64,000 bases of DNA from Saccopteryx bilineata (taxonomy: Eukaryota > Chordata > Mammalia > Chiroptera > Emballonuridae), in assembly GCF_036850765.1 (NCBI RefSeq), contig NC_089492.1:203793681-203857680 (forward strand), in the 5' to 3' direction. The notes under the pieces were generated by a model. That model had not been told where the DNA came from, searched no databases, and saw nothing but the letters and a program-made list of their open reading frames with translations. Position 1 is the first letter of the stretch. Every line of letters starts with the position of its first letter. The translations under genes and the position numbers were made by a program. This document shows, one piece after another, positions 33,925 to 45,381 of the stretch.

Positions 33925-35262
33925 TTTCTCTTCACGAGAGTGGCTGTGATCACATGCTCGGGTTGGTGGCCTTGGCCTTTGCCCCGCCCCCGTGTGTGAC
34001 GTTATGCTCGGTCCTGAGGGCACTGGCGAGCACCTTTGCTCAGCTGCGGGTCTCCGCCTGTTTCCGAGCTTTCGCCTTGCCTTTGCAGGATGATCCCACT
34101 CAAGGAACAGCTGCTAGCCTTGGCTCTACCACCAGGCAAGGCTGCGTGCCCAAGCTCAGCTTCGTAGCGGAACTCCGCCTCTTCTGGGCTTTTGGCTCTA
34201 CCCTCGCGGGAGGAGCCGGCTACCAAGTCAAACCGCAAGCCTGGGTTGCATGGGCGGGGCAGGAATGTGCTCCTCTGCCCTTGCTCCAGGGCTGGTTTTT
34301 ACCCTTTCTGGGTTTCCCGCCCTTCTCCCGGAGGCTGGATTACAGGCTGCTGGCAGCTGAGTTTAGCCGCTTTTGCACGCCCCCTTCTCCCTAGCCGGGC
34401 AAGATTGAGCTCACACCTGAGCCCACTGGTGGCCAGCCGGCTTCCGCCCCTGCCAGCAGAACCGCACTTTTGTCTCCCGCTGCCGCCCATTCTCCGGTGC
34501 GCCCTCAGCCATGTGGGTGGGGGCGTTGCAGCTCGGACCCTAAGACTCACTACTGTAGACCCGAAAGCTCCCTCCTTCTATGCGACTCTGCTCTGAATGC
34601 TGCGGGGGAGCTTGTTTGGCTGCTCTCCTGCTTCCCTTTGCTGGTATTGCTGTTTCCGGGGGAAATATTCACTTCAGCTTTGGGGAGTGACTCGTCCCAG
34701 GGGTTAGGGTGGCTATCTCCCAAAAATGTTTCTCCCTATGCCTCCTAGATTGCACTCTCTTCCTGTTACTGTGGTTCTCTCCCCCTCTCCCTCCGTCCCC
34801 AGGAGCCCCGGGTGAGTATTTGTGAGAGAGATGTTCTGCGTGGTCCCTTTAAGAAGGATCCTGGGTCTGAGAAATCAGACTCTCTCACAAACAGTATCCT
34901 GACTTGTTTCCAGCTAAATACTGTCCTTATGCTTCTTCTGGGCTCTGGGGCTGCAGGCTGGGGCTTTGTTCCTGGGGCTCAGGACCCTTTCCCCTCTGCT
35001 AAACTCACTTCCCGCCACACGAGTCTCTCCCTGCTGCCGTTCGCTCCGAGAAGCTGGGCAGCCCTCTCCGCATTTCCGCCTTTCCGCTTTTCCTACCAGT
35101 CTCTGTGTGGCTTCTTCAGCATTCCTGGGTTGAAGAGTCCTTTTAGTTTAGTCCAAAGTTGGTTTTTCCAGCTGATAGTTCATAAAATTAGTTTGTAATC
35201 CACATTGGTTCTGGGAGGTAGATGCTGGTACGTCCGCCTACTCCAGCGCCATCTTGTCTCTC
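33925..35262 (-). promoter_or_regulatory. L1 5' UTR with internal promoter
   Basis: GC-rich, 1.34 kb, starting at the L1 5' end. In known mammalian L1s this region carries an internal RNA polymerase II promoter, and often an antisense promoter. Here the antisense direction is the + strand, i.e. the same direction as LRRC8C. Open frames at 33900-34748 on the + strand are GC-rich chance frames. Activity is inferred. Confidence 0.6.
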
Positions 35263-35460
35263 AACAGGTGACATTTTAAGAACTAAAAAAAACTGAGAGA
35301 GAAAGGTCTATGGGTACCTGGAAGAACATTCTAATCTAGGCCAAAGAAACAGAAGAGGCCAGTGTGGCAGGCACAAAAGGAGCCTGGGGGAGAGGGAGTG
35401 AGTGGCCCTTTCATTTTTTCTTGCTTGGGTCCACTTTGTAGGGCTTGACGTCACCATTGA
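35263..35460 (-). mobile_element. L2 fragment, right of the composite L1 insertion
   Basis: Continues the antisense L2 interrupted at 26324: AAGAACATTCTAATCTAGGC and GAAGAGGCCAGTGTGGCAGG match the L2 block with AAGAGCATTCCAGGCAGAG and AGGCCAGTGTGGCTGG. Confidence 0.65.
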
Positions 35461-35540
35461 CCTAAATTGAGCTCCTCACTAATCCTGGGAGCACCTGTGC
35501 TTCCACAGCTACCAGGAGTCTTAGATTTAAGCTTTCAGCT

Positions 35541-35908
35541 TTTTTTTTTTTTTTTGTATTTTTTTTAAGTTGGAAACGGGGAGGCAGACAGACTCCCGCA
35601 TGCGCCCAACCGGGATCCACCCGGCATACCCACCAGGGGGCGATGCTCTGCCCATCTGGGGCGTTGCTCTGTTGCAACCAGAGCCACTCTAGCACTTGAG
35701 GCAGAGGCCATGGAGCCATCCCCAGTGCCCGGGCCAACTTTGCTCCAATGGAGCCTTGGCTGCGGGAGGGGAAGAGAGAGACAGAGAGGAAGGGGGGGGG
35801 GGTGGAGAAGCAGATGGGCGCTTCTCCTGTGTGCTCTGGCCGGGAATCAAACCCGGGACTCCTGCACGCCAGGCCGACGCTCTGCCACTGAGCCAACTGG
35901 CCAGGGCC
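35541..35908 (-). mobile_element. tRNA-derived SINE, family II, antisense
   Basis: Poly(T), then TTGGAAACGGGGAGGCAGAC. The reverse-strand head is GGCCCTGGCCAGTTGGCTCA with B box GTTTGATTCCC. TTCAGCTTT / CTCAGCTTT flank it. Confidence 0.93.
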
Positions 35909-36654
35909 TCAGCTTTAAATTTGACATAAAATTTAGGACAAAGAATTTAATCCTACAGAGTTTGGAACCCAGGACCTCTTAACCACCAAAGCAATTGGCA
36001 TTACCTCTTTGTTGACACTTAACTGGCCACATTGTAGCAGAAAATGGTAAGAGCATATTCCATTGCCGCCACAGGTTCATTTTTGTGCCCACCTGCTTGT
36101 CTGAGACCTAACATGAACCCCAGAAATGTGTTGAGTGAATGCATCGCTGTACTCCAGCAGCACCTCTAAGAATTCATTGTCTTAATAAAAAACTATACAA
36201 ATACAGTTTAAAAACCGATGGAGAAAATCTTGGTGTGGAGTAATTAATGACAGGGTAATAAAAATCAGACTCTGAAAAAAAGTATAAAAAGCAGCCAGTA
36301 GCAAATGATTTTTCTTCAGTGTTACCAGAGATTAACAGTGGCCTTCGGCGTATCATCATCTTGAAATCATTAGCATAAGTCCAGTGCCAAAGGAATGAGA
36401 CAGGGCCTAATGTTTGTGCAGTAAACTTGGGGGAAAGTCCTTTGAGGATGGACTGCAGTAGTACGCTAATAAGAAATCAACAAATCCTCATTGATAACAT
36501 GGTTATGTGCCCTCGTATGTTGCAAAACTATAGCTAAAATTTGTGTAGAAAAAGAAATTATGCTGTTGTGGCAAATAAACTTAAGAAGCTACAGAAATTG
36601 AGGCACCTCACAAACCAAGTCACAGAGTTTTCTCAGTGAGACCAATGGAGGATA

Positions 36655-36779
36655 CAGGATGGGGCAAAAGTAGGTCTACAGTTGTTTGTATGGAAAATAA
36701 TCCAGTAATTACTAAATAATAGGAGAATAAACTGTGTTTTGCATACTCACAACTATAAACCTACTTTTGCCCCACCCTG
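36655..36779. mobile_element. 125-bp mariner-type MITE
   Basis: Ends CAGGATGGGGCAAAAGTAGG and, inverted, CAGGGTGGGGCAAAAGTAGG, with about 31 bp of inverted repeat and few mismatches. TA on both sides (36653-36654, 36780-36781) fits Tc1/mariner integration. No coding capacity. Confidence 0.88.
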
Positions 36780-37140
36780 TATTTTACAGTACTGAGAATG
36801 TGTTATGTTTCAGCCGTATGTGTTTATAATAAAATTTTAGTTGACTGCCATGGTGAAAAGCAGGTTTTCCTTTTCCAGTGACTGCCCATTCATAAGGATG
36901 TTGTGTGGAGATGTATATTGCCAGCATCCTAAAGTAAACCACATTATTTGTTCTACACATTGTTGTTCTACAACAGTATTAGTACTTGACCTTGGACCCA
37001 TGGACTATATGAGTTGCCCTCAGTCTGAAAACCTCCATGTTGTTTTGTAAGAAAGAGGTTCCTTCTTTCTAAACAACCAATTTTCAAGTGAACTTTTGAG
37101 GACTTGCTTTTATACTTCAGTCTTTTGTTTAAATAACTAC

Positions 37141-38098
37141 ACAATGGGAGAACATATTTGCCAATACGTCTGATAAGGGGTTAATAACCAAAATTTATAG
37201 AGAACTTGTAAAACTCAACACCAGGAAGATAATCCAGTCAAAAAATGGGCAAAAGAAATGAATAGACACTTCTCCAAAAAGGACATACAGATGGTCAGTA
37301 GGCATATGAAAAAATGCTCAACATCACTAATCATTAGAGAAATGCAAATTAAAACCACAATGAGATATCACCTCACACCAGTCAGAATGGTGCTCATCAA
37401 CAAAACAACACACAATAGGTGCTGGCGAGGGTGGGAACCCTCCTGCACTGCTGGTGGGAATGCAGACTGGTGCAGCCACTGTGGAAAACAGTATGGAGAT
37501 TCCTCAAGAAATTAAAAATCGAACTGCCTTTTGGCCCAGCTATCCCACTTTTAGGAATATATCCTAAGAATACCAAATCACTGATTCAAAAGGAGAAATG
37601 CACCCCCATGTTTATGGCAGCATTGTTCACAATAGTGAAGATCCGGAAACAGCCCAAGTGTCCGTTAGTGGACAAGTGGATTAAAAAGCTTTGGTATGTA
37701 TACACAATGGAATATTATGGGGCCATGAAAAAGAAGAAAATTTTACCTTTTGCGACAGCATGGATGAACCTGGAAACTATTGATATTATGTTAAGTGAAA
37801 TAAGTCAGGCAGAAAAAGAAACATATCATATGACCTCACTCATTTGAGGAATCCAATGAACAATGTGAATTGAGGAACGGAATTGAGACAGAGGAGGGAT
37901 CAAAGAGACCAGAGGAAAAGAGGACAGAGGGAAAAGGGATGATAGGATGGGAAAAACCTGAAGGGAAGTAGGGAGGGCACTATGGGGAGGGGGGCAAGGG
38001 AGATGTTGAGGGGAACACGGGGGAGGGGGAATACATTCAGGGTGACACTAGAATCTATGTCACAATCAATTAAAATCAGTTAAAATACAAAATAAATA
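37141..38098 (+). mobile_element. 5'-truncated L1, 3' end
   Basis: Encodes the ORF2 C-terminus in two overlapping frames (37258-37515 and 37419-37847), joined by a frameshift near 37430, with motifs [10 protein letters not shown] and YTMEYYGAM. A G-rich 3' UTR tract (37980-38025) and an A-rich end follow. It is of the same type as the antisense L1 at 28714-35262. Confidence 0.9.
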
Positions 38099-38339
38099 AA
38101 TTTAGTGGTTCTTAAGTAATATTGATATTTTTATGGTATTGGTTTATTCTAATCCATGAAGGTTGTAGTCCTATTAAATTTCTTTAAAAATATGAAAATA
38201 ATTTCAAAATTGGAAGAAAACTGAGAGGTGATGATGTATAAGTTTCCATACAATGTAAGCAAAAACCTCTTTCATAACATCCTTGACAGATAACCATCTA
38301 GTTTCTGTTTGTGTATATCTGGGTTAGGGAGAAGTATTC

Positions 38340-38580
38340 TGTTTAACTGTAGATAAATCAGTGCATATTTATTGAGTTTGACTAGGTTCCCAGCACTTTG
38401 TTAGGTAATATGGGGTGTACAGAGTAAATGAAGGCTACATTTATGCTCCAGAGAAGCTGAAGAAATAGTTTGAGAGGCAAAATGACAGTCATCCATTCAT
38501 TGTACCAACTTATTCTCTGTGCTGTGCTCTAGGCACTATGCTGAGTTCTGATAACACAAAACTTGCTTTTGGCTCTGAAG
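38340..38580 (-). mobile_element. L2 3'-end fragments
   Basis: CATATTTATTGAGTTTGACT with CCCAGCACTTTGTTAGGTAA, and a second similar block CTGTGCTCTAGGCACTATGC, both resemble the L2 tail. Confidence 0.55.
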
Positions 38581-39566
38581 ATGTTTAAACTACTGCAAAG
38601 ACAGACATTCATATATATCCTTCTAAAACAATTGTTGCAGAATGTGTGTGTGCACACGTGTGTGAGTGTGGTCATATTGTAATGAGCAGATGTTGCGATG
38701 GTGGCATAGGAGGAAGAACAGTTAAGTCCACCTGGGGAATTCAGGTTTCTTGATTTTCTATATAGGGTCATTTAAATTATATAGTTCTGAAAGAAAAGTA
38801 TATGGTGTGTTACAAGAAGTAAGACTTGTGAGGCAAAGTAAAATTTAATAAATGTCCACTTGGAAATTTCTAGCAAAGAAAGACTTTCAACTTCTTTGAT
38901 GCACCAGCACTTTCTCTTTCTAAGAATAAAGGAATAAAGGCTTTTTTAAATGTGCATAATGACTTTTATCTTGCAATAGCAAATTCAGAACATTAGCTTT
39001 CCTAAGAAGTAAACTATGCTAACTGACAGTGTTAAGGTCAGCTATTTTATAAACTGAGTTGATATCTCTGTACTCAAGGTATATTAGTCCTTCAGAGCAA
39101 GTGAGATTCTTTGCATTGATACCTAAAGCTAAGGGCATGTAACCTTATGTTGAAATATGTTAGCTTATGTTTTGTGATGTGGATGTTAACTTTTAAAATG
39201 TAGATGTTAGATTTTGAACTCAGTAAATAATGCACGATCAGGAAACATTGAAGAAATATTCTCTTCTGGATTACTTTGGGCATGATTGTATTGATTAGTC
39301 ACTTAATTTTATATTTTTAGAAATTCTGCACTGTCAGCCACAAATCTTTTCTCTAATAGGCTATCAGCTACATCAACATTTTACTTTATAAGAGACTTCA
39401 TATGCTCGCTAGAAATACAAAACCAGGGTTGACTTTTATAAGTTCATCTAGGTCGAATAAATTTAAAGAGAAAAGTTAAATCCCTCTCCAAAACTTCAAA
39501 CCAAAAACATGGATTCTGTATATGATTTTAGGTAAAACACATGAATTTTTCCAGAGCTTCAGTTTT

Positions 39567-39740
39567 TTAAGATTTTTTTAAATTTTTGATTTTTAGAGAG
39601 AGAGAAAGGTGGGGGCAGAGGGCAGGAAGCATCAACTCATAGTACATATGTGCCTTGCTCAAGCAAGCCTGGGGTTTCAAACCAGCAACCTCAGCATTCC
39701 AGGTCAATGCTCTATCTACTGCACCTCCACAGGTCAGGCA
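39567..39740 (-). mobile_element. tRNA-derived SINE, family I, antisense
   Basis: The reverse strand reads from TGCCTGACCTGTGGAGGTGC with B box GGTTTGAAACCCC to a GA-rich tail. AGAGCTTCAGTTTT is duplicated at both ends. Diverged. Confidence 0.85.
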
Positions 39741-42085
39741 CAGAGCTTCAGTTTTGTTAAATAAGTGGAATAAGTGTCTTTCCATTCCACATATTTACTG
39801 TGAAAAATATGATGGAAAAGTATTATTTTTAGCCTCTTTACCTTATAGACTTCAAATGCATTGTCTTCATTTGGGGCATTTCCAATCACACTTATAGTCA
39901 TAAGTGTGATTAGCTGCATCTCTGGCCAACAGATTGAGAGAAGTCAAAGATCAAGAACCAAATGCCCCAATTTTTCCCTCCCATATCTGCCTGTTTCCCT
40001 CTCCCAGAGGAATCTGTAGGAGCTGCATAGACAGAAGACAAGACTAGGCAAAATAACATTTAGTGAAAGCTAAGCTCTGCCCCAAACTTCACTATCAGTC
40101 TCTGGTGAGCTAAGCCAGACCTCAGCTAAGTGACAGGACTTTCTCTGCTAAGCACTGTCAGACAGCCTATGTGACCTGGACCAGAAGAAGGCAGAAGGGC
40201 AGCTCATGAAGGCTCCTTATCCTTTTTCCCAGCACTTTAATCTCTGCCTGCCAAGACCAAAAGAAGGAGAGCCCAAGCCCAAAGAAGGAAGGGAGAAGTG
40301 GGGAGGAGATTATTGACTGTCCCTAGAGCTAAGAGAAGAGCTTATCTGAGCTATTCTACAGTATGATGCACTGCTAAGAGACAGGCAGCTTCAAACCCAT
40401 TACATTATACCAGCTTCAAGGACCAGAGATGTCACAGTGATGACTCCCAAGAGAAGCTCTAAAGAGATAGTCCATTGGGGAGTCCCAGGCACTTGAACTC
40501 AAAACCTTAACTGTTTATGAGCACCAGAGTTCAATAGTTTTCCTTTGATGTTAACATCTCTACCAGCCTTCTTTCGCCTGGAGAGAAAGGGGAACAAAGA
40601 GAAGTACTGAGTTCTAGCCAGAGATTATCAAGACAAGTCAGGAAAAAGAAAAAATCTGTAACTGAAATTCACTTTCTATGGCAAAACATCTATTTGCCTG
40701 GAGTGTGTGGAATGTTTCCTATCCAGATTAGTGGTATTTCTGGAGTCCAGATAGTTTAATTCCACAAAGCATGTGACTGAAAAACTAAATCGTCCTGCCA
40801 TACAAACCATCTAAATGACTAAGAATTGCCATGATTCTTGTCTTACCTGCAAACCTGTGATGTCATAGCTTATTCTCTCTCAGAAATGATACCATCTATT
40901 CCTTCACATAGGCTAAACCACAGCCTGGCATTAGACATCATTCATTGCTGAGTACTCTAGCAAATTATTCTTTGACTATTACAATAACTTTCTAAAATGA
41001 ATGATCATTTTTTAAAAAAATATCCTTTTAGTCTAGTTTTTTTAGTTTTGGTTTTTTGGATTCTTCCAGTGTTTAGAATCCTGTAACTTTGTGCTGTTTG
41101 TATTCTGTGGACAATCCAGAGGATTTCTGTTTCTCTTTGGACTCTCAGTTTTCTTCCTCTTTCTCCTGCTCACAGATCTATGAGTGAACTACCGGGTGTC
41201 CAGAAATCAGCCAGTTCAGTACAGAACTAGAGTTCAGTTCCTGGGGACTGCTTCAAAAAGAGCTTTTCCTTCGTTATTTCAAGAGCATAATTATAAATAT
41301 TTCAAAATTTTCAAACAACTGAAACAAACTGGCTCTTCTCTGAATCATAAATTACATGCTCTTTATGTTTATTCATGGTTCTTTTATATCCACTGAATTT
41401 TTTTCACGTGGTTTTGACTTTAAAACTAATGTTTTGCACTTAAATCTTAAATTGCCGTGGGTCAAAGAATTCACTAGTCCATATGACTTATAGAAAAATG
41501 CTATAACAAAAAATGAAAACAGTTTTGAATCTCATTCACTCCCTCACTTTTGAAATTGTTTTTTTCTAATTCCTTTTGTGCCTTAGAGCAACTTTCCTCA
41601 AAACGAGGAAGCAGATACAACTAAGATCAGGGAAATGAAGGATCCTTGATGGCTGGAAGGTCTCAGACTCACCAAGAGTTAAGAAAAAAATAATAATATT
41701 CGTAGTATGTATACTGATCCTTAGCTGTGGAAAAGTCAGTGTGTTTCTATTCACAGTGATAGCAGAATTGCCTGTATTGAAATACCAGGTGGAGACATGA
41801 CCCTAATGTAGATTGGATGGTTTTGTTTTTACTTAGGAATAAATGGATAGTACCTCCCAAAGCTGGCACCCTTTGTGCATCTTAAATGAGTCAGCAGTAA
41901 GCTCTGGCTGTAGGAATCACTAGGTTGACATCAGTTGGCAATTTGGAGGATGTGTGAAATGAATTGTTTCATCTCAGAGGAAAGTAGCTAGAAGGCAAAT
42001 GTTTCCAGATGTTCACTAGCATCTGATTTTATAAATGTGTGTACTTGCTATTGTTGTGCTTGCTTTTCCTTTTGGGGATGGGGCA
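39741..42085. other. Intron stretch without recognised element
   Basis: No SINE, L1, LTR or DNA-transposon end could be identified. The part 39930-40650 is richer in GC and in AG-type words (CCAGAAGAAGGCAGAAGGGC) than its surroundings, and might be an old LTR or other relic, but I cannot support a call. A T-rich segment lies at 41030-41060. Confidence 0.5.
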
Positions 42086-42240
42086 CAGTATTTATTTATT
42101 GTATACTTACTTAGTGCCAAGCTATGTCAAGAAGGATGGAGCCTACCTTTAAGGAGCTCACGGATCTAGGAGGTAAAATGATAATAATTACACTATGTTT
42201 TCTCAGGTGCTGTGACAGAGGGAGAATTAGGTCATAAAAA
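42086..42240 (-). mobile_element. L2 3'-end fragment
   Basis: TTTATTGTATACTTACTTAG, GTGCCAAGCTATGTCAAGAA and TAAGGAGCTCACGGATCTAG resemble the L2 tail. Confidence 0.55.
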
Positions 42241-42329
42241 ACTCTAGTTCTGTTTATATATTCTTGTTTTGTGCAGTAATGACTCAGGAAATTATGGTCT
42301 AAGTTTTTCAGTGCTTAGGTCTTCTACCA

Positions 42330-43255
42330 CAGTGATTTTCAACCTTTTTTGAGCCGCGGCACATTTTTTACATTTACAAAATCCTGGGGCACACCACCTA
42401 CCAAAATGACACTAACACAGTACATATTATATATATAGTTAATAATATAGTTTCTAAATGTATTTATACTCACTTAGTGTGAAACCTGGGCCTGTTTCGA
42501 TGAACAGAAAAGGGATATCCTGGCAGGAATGGTAGAAAGACACACACAAAGCTCTTCCTCAACAGTTCTCAGTCTTTCTGTTTTTAGTTTTTATCGCAGT
42601 CAAACTTGAGAAGCTCAGTTCACATAGATATGTGGTTGAAAACGGGAGCAATGTCAAAATAGCTTTGTTGGCCAGAATGGGGAACTCCTTGGCAACAGAT
42701 AACCAAAAACTGTCCAAAGGAAGATCAGCAAACTTTAGCTTTAAAGTTAGATAACATTGTGATGCATTGTATATCACCCTCTGCGGGGGCCTCTTTTAAA
42801 AAGAAAAAGGTCAAATATCTATATACATCATCAGGATAGACATAACCAGCTGAGGCTGAGGCTTCATCTAGTGGTGGCAACATTTACCTCCAGTCCTGAC
42901 CAGGATTAGAAATCGGGACCATGGGGAGGAGTAGCAGCTTCAACTACTCACCACGGCCACACAATAACAAGTGCAAGTGCGTGGCAATCCGAGCAGGGAC
43001 TTTCCTGGATGTGGATGAGAGGCGGCCTACTATTGGTTCATAGCTAGTGGTCGGGATGAATCCTAGAAGGTGATTGGTCAGTGAGCGTTCCCTGTGCCTC
43101 CACTCTACCTGTCACTGGTAGCTGGAGGGATTGTGAGGGGAATGTTTATGTTTTGATGGAGGCGGCTGGCAGTGGGCCGTAGTTTGGGGACCCATGTTTA
43201 ATTTCCCCATGGCACACCTGACCATGTCTCACGGCACACTGGTTGAAAAACACTG
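42330..43255 (-). mobile_element. 926-bp hAT element with transposase C-terminal remnant
   Basis: Left end CAGTGATTTTCAACCTTTTT and right end (inverted) CAGTGTTTTTCAACCAGTGT are hAT inverted repeats. An exact 8-bp duplication TTCTACCA lies at 42322-42329 and 43256-43263. The reverse strand at 42777-42559 has an open stretch containing [16 protein letters not shown], the conserved hAT dimerisation region. The rest of the transposase is missing, so this is an internally deleted copy. Confidence 0.92.
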
Positions 43256-43628
43256 TTCTACCAGACTGATGGTATTTAATGTTCCTTAAGCTTAGAAGTT
43301 TCCGGTGATGCTTGACTTAAGAAGATGTGCTTGCTCTCTGGTTTTTTATCGTGGAACAGATAAACCATATAGCAAGTGTACTGTTGTTAATACCTCACCA
43401 CAAGGAGGATGCATAACTTCAAAAACTCTAATTTTAATCAGCTCATCTTTCTAGTTCCTTAGATATTTTTCTAAAGACATCAACTCCATGTATTAGAGGT
43501 GCCAGGGTGTGATATTTTTTTTCTCCTTCTGTTGCTATTGGGGAAATGATCAAGCAATAAAAACAGACTCTGTATACCACCCTTAGGTTTATTAATAAAC
43601 ACTTTCAATTTTGGTAATTTGCCTAGAA

Positions 43629-43840
43629 CAGCGGTTCTCAGCTTGTGGGTCGCAACCCCAGCGGGGTCTCCTAAAGCCATCGGAAAATACATAATGCATA
43701 TCAGGTATTTACATTCCGAATCATAACTAGCAAAATTACAGTTATGAAGTAGCCACCAAAATTATTTTTTGGTTTGGGGTCACCGCAACATGAGGAACTG
43801 TATTGTGGGGTCACGGCATTAGAAAGGTTGAGAACCACTG
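43629..43840. mobile_element. 212-bp hAT MITE, SPIN-like
   Basis: Left end CAGCGGTTCTCAGCTTGTGG and right end (inverted) CAGTGGTTCTCAACCTTTCT. The flanking 8-mers GCCTAGAA and GCCTCGAA differ by one base. The end sequence with GGGTCGCAACCCC resembles the SPIN hAT family, which I recall as horizontally transferred among bats and other tetrapods. The exact family needs a library search. Confidence 0.85.
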
Positions 43841-43850
43841 GCCTCGAACT

Positions 43851-43876
43851 TTCTCTCTCTCTCTCTCTCTCTCTCT
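43851..43876 (+). repeat. (CT)n microsatellite
   Basis: An uninterrupted TCTCTCTC run of about 26 bases, outside any SINE I recognise, directly after the SPIN-like element. Confidence 0.85.
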
Positions 43877-44614
43877 TTACTATCTGGATCTAAACTTTGC
43901 CCAGTGTGTTACTTCCTGTCCATCATATACATTTGAAACATCAGTAAAAAGAAGGAAGAGACCATGCACCCAGCAGCAGGAAGTGAAGACGCCACACCCT
44001 GCACTTAGGCTTTGCCATTGCCCCCGGTTTGTGCTAGAGACTGATGCCGTGTTTGTGGTGCTCAGGGATGTCTATTTTCATGCTTCGCTCATGATTGCCC
44101 CCAAGTATTCATGTACAGGATTTGGAGAATAGCAAGACTTAGGAATAAGACATTTACTGGCAAATGAAAGCTTTTAGAGATTCACCCTCTTTGGAACCAT
44201 CTTCTCTGCCTTTTCTGTTCCTTATCTTTCCCACCAAGACTTTTTTGTACTTAAAATATTTTTAGGACGTAGTTAGCCTTGAAACAAAATTTGCGTTTTC
44301 AGAGTTAATTCTATACTGTTAAAGATGAGTGTCATGTCTCTTGAGAATAGATGCTTTGTCTTCTAGCACCTTGTTTCTGGGAGAACATGATTTAGTAAGT
44401 TTGTACATTAACTGATAATTTAGTGAAATGAAAATTAATTTTCTTCCCTTATGTCACCATCCCTTTTCCCAGGAAAAATGGGTCCACTCTAGAATGAAAA
44501 ACAACCATTGTCTTTTTTATCTTTTCCCTCCTTCTTCCCAAAGGCAACCCTTCATTGCTCTCTAGAATCCACAAGTTCTGACTTTATACTCCCCAGTGAC
44601 CTAAGGCCAGTAGC

Positions 44615-44872
44615 TTCGAGGTCCCAGTGAAAGTGCTCCTATTCCATAAAGCCTTTCCTACTCACTCCAAGCCTGAGCTCTCACTGTACTTACACTATTC
44701 ACTTGGCTTATGCATTGCGTTGTTAGCACTCCTCTTTGACTCTTCATATGGCTATTTATGTTTCTCCAACATGATTGTAAATACTTTTAGAATAGCAAAC
44801 ATTACTTATGCCTCCTTGATTTTCTTATCATGCTTAGCATACAGTTGATATTCAATAAGTTTAGTTAATAAA
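44615..44872 (+). mobile_element. L2 3' end, sense
   Basis: CCATAAAGCCTTTCCTACTC, AACATGATTGTAAATACTTT, TGCTTAGCATACAGTTGATA and TTCAATAAGTTTAG follow the order of the L2 3' end. Confidence 0.65.
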
Positions 44873-45381
44873 GTATAGTCTGTCCTTAGTATCAATAAAT
44901 AAACCCAGGGGAGGAGGATTTTGCAATCTGTTTTTTGCTAGGTGAGATAACTTGTTCTGTCAGATTGGGGGCAAATCTGCATGATAACCTTCAGGGTAGA
45001 ACCGTCAGGAAGTAGCTGCATTTAAATAGATGGAGTGGAGAGAGTAAAGGATGAAGTTAATCACCTTTACATCTGCCAGTGTGCCTTTCTGCAGCTTCAG
45101 CCTACCTGTTTTTATCACACACGCCATTAACAACGTGAAAGCCCTGTCTTATACGTGAACCACAATCTAAAGAACACACCTGGATCACAAATTAACGTAG
45201 TGGAATGATACAGTTTTATCATTGTAGCAAACTGTCTCACTGCTTTCAGTGATAATGTAGTCAATATTATGATTTAAAGTCTAAAGTAGGGTAACTATTG
45301 TTGGGTTATACAGTTCATAGAAATAGAGTAATGGACTTAGTAATTGTTGAAGTTGTAGGAAAATAAGTACTCTCATATGCC

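Larger units (their letters stand above)
28714..35262 (-). mobile_element. Nearly full-length L1 LINE, antisense to LRRC8C
   Basis: The reverse strand starts GAGAGACAAGATGGCGCTGG at 35262, a typical L1 5' end. It continues with a GC-rich 5' UTR of about 1.34 kb, ORF1 (33924-33013), ORF2 (from 32954) and part of the 3' UTR, stopping in the G-rich tract near 28714 without its own poly(A). About 6.5 kb including a SINE at 30266-30598. AACAGGTGACATTTT at 35263-35277 repeats AAAAGGTGACATTTT at 26310-26324, beyond the second L1 end. Confidence 0.93.

Noticed and set aside
33925..34023. 33-codon N-terminal extension of L1 ORF1
   Set aside because: The extension begins with GTG, not ATG, and lies in the 5' UTR; the ATG at 33924 gives the usual L1 ORF1 start.
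33900..34748. Several + strand open frames (up to 164 codons)
   Set aside because: They lie in the GC-rich L1 5' UTR on its antisense strand; composition alone keeps them open and no domain is visible.
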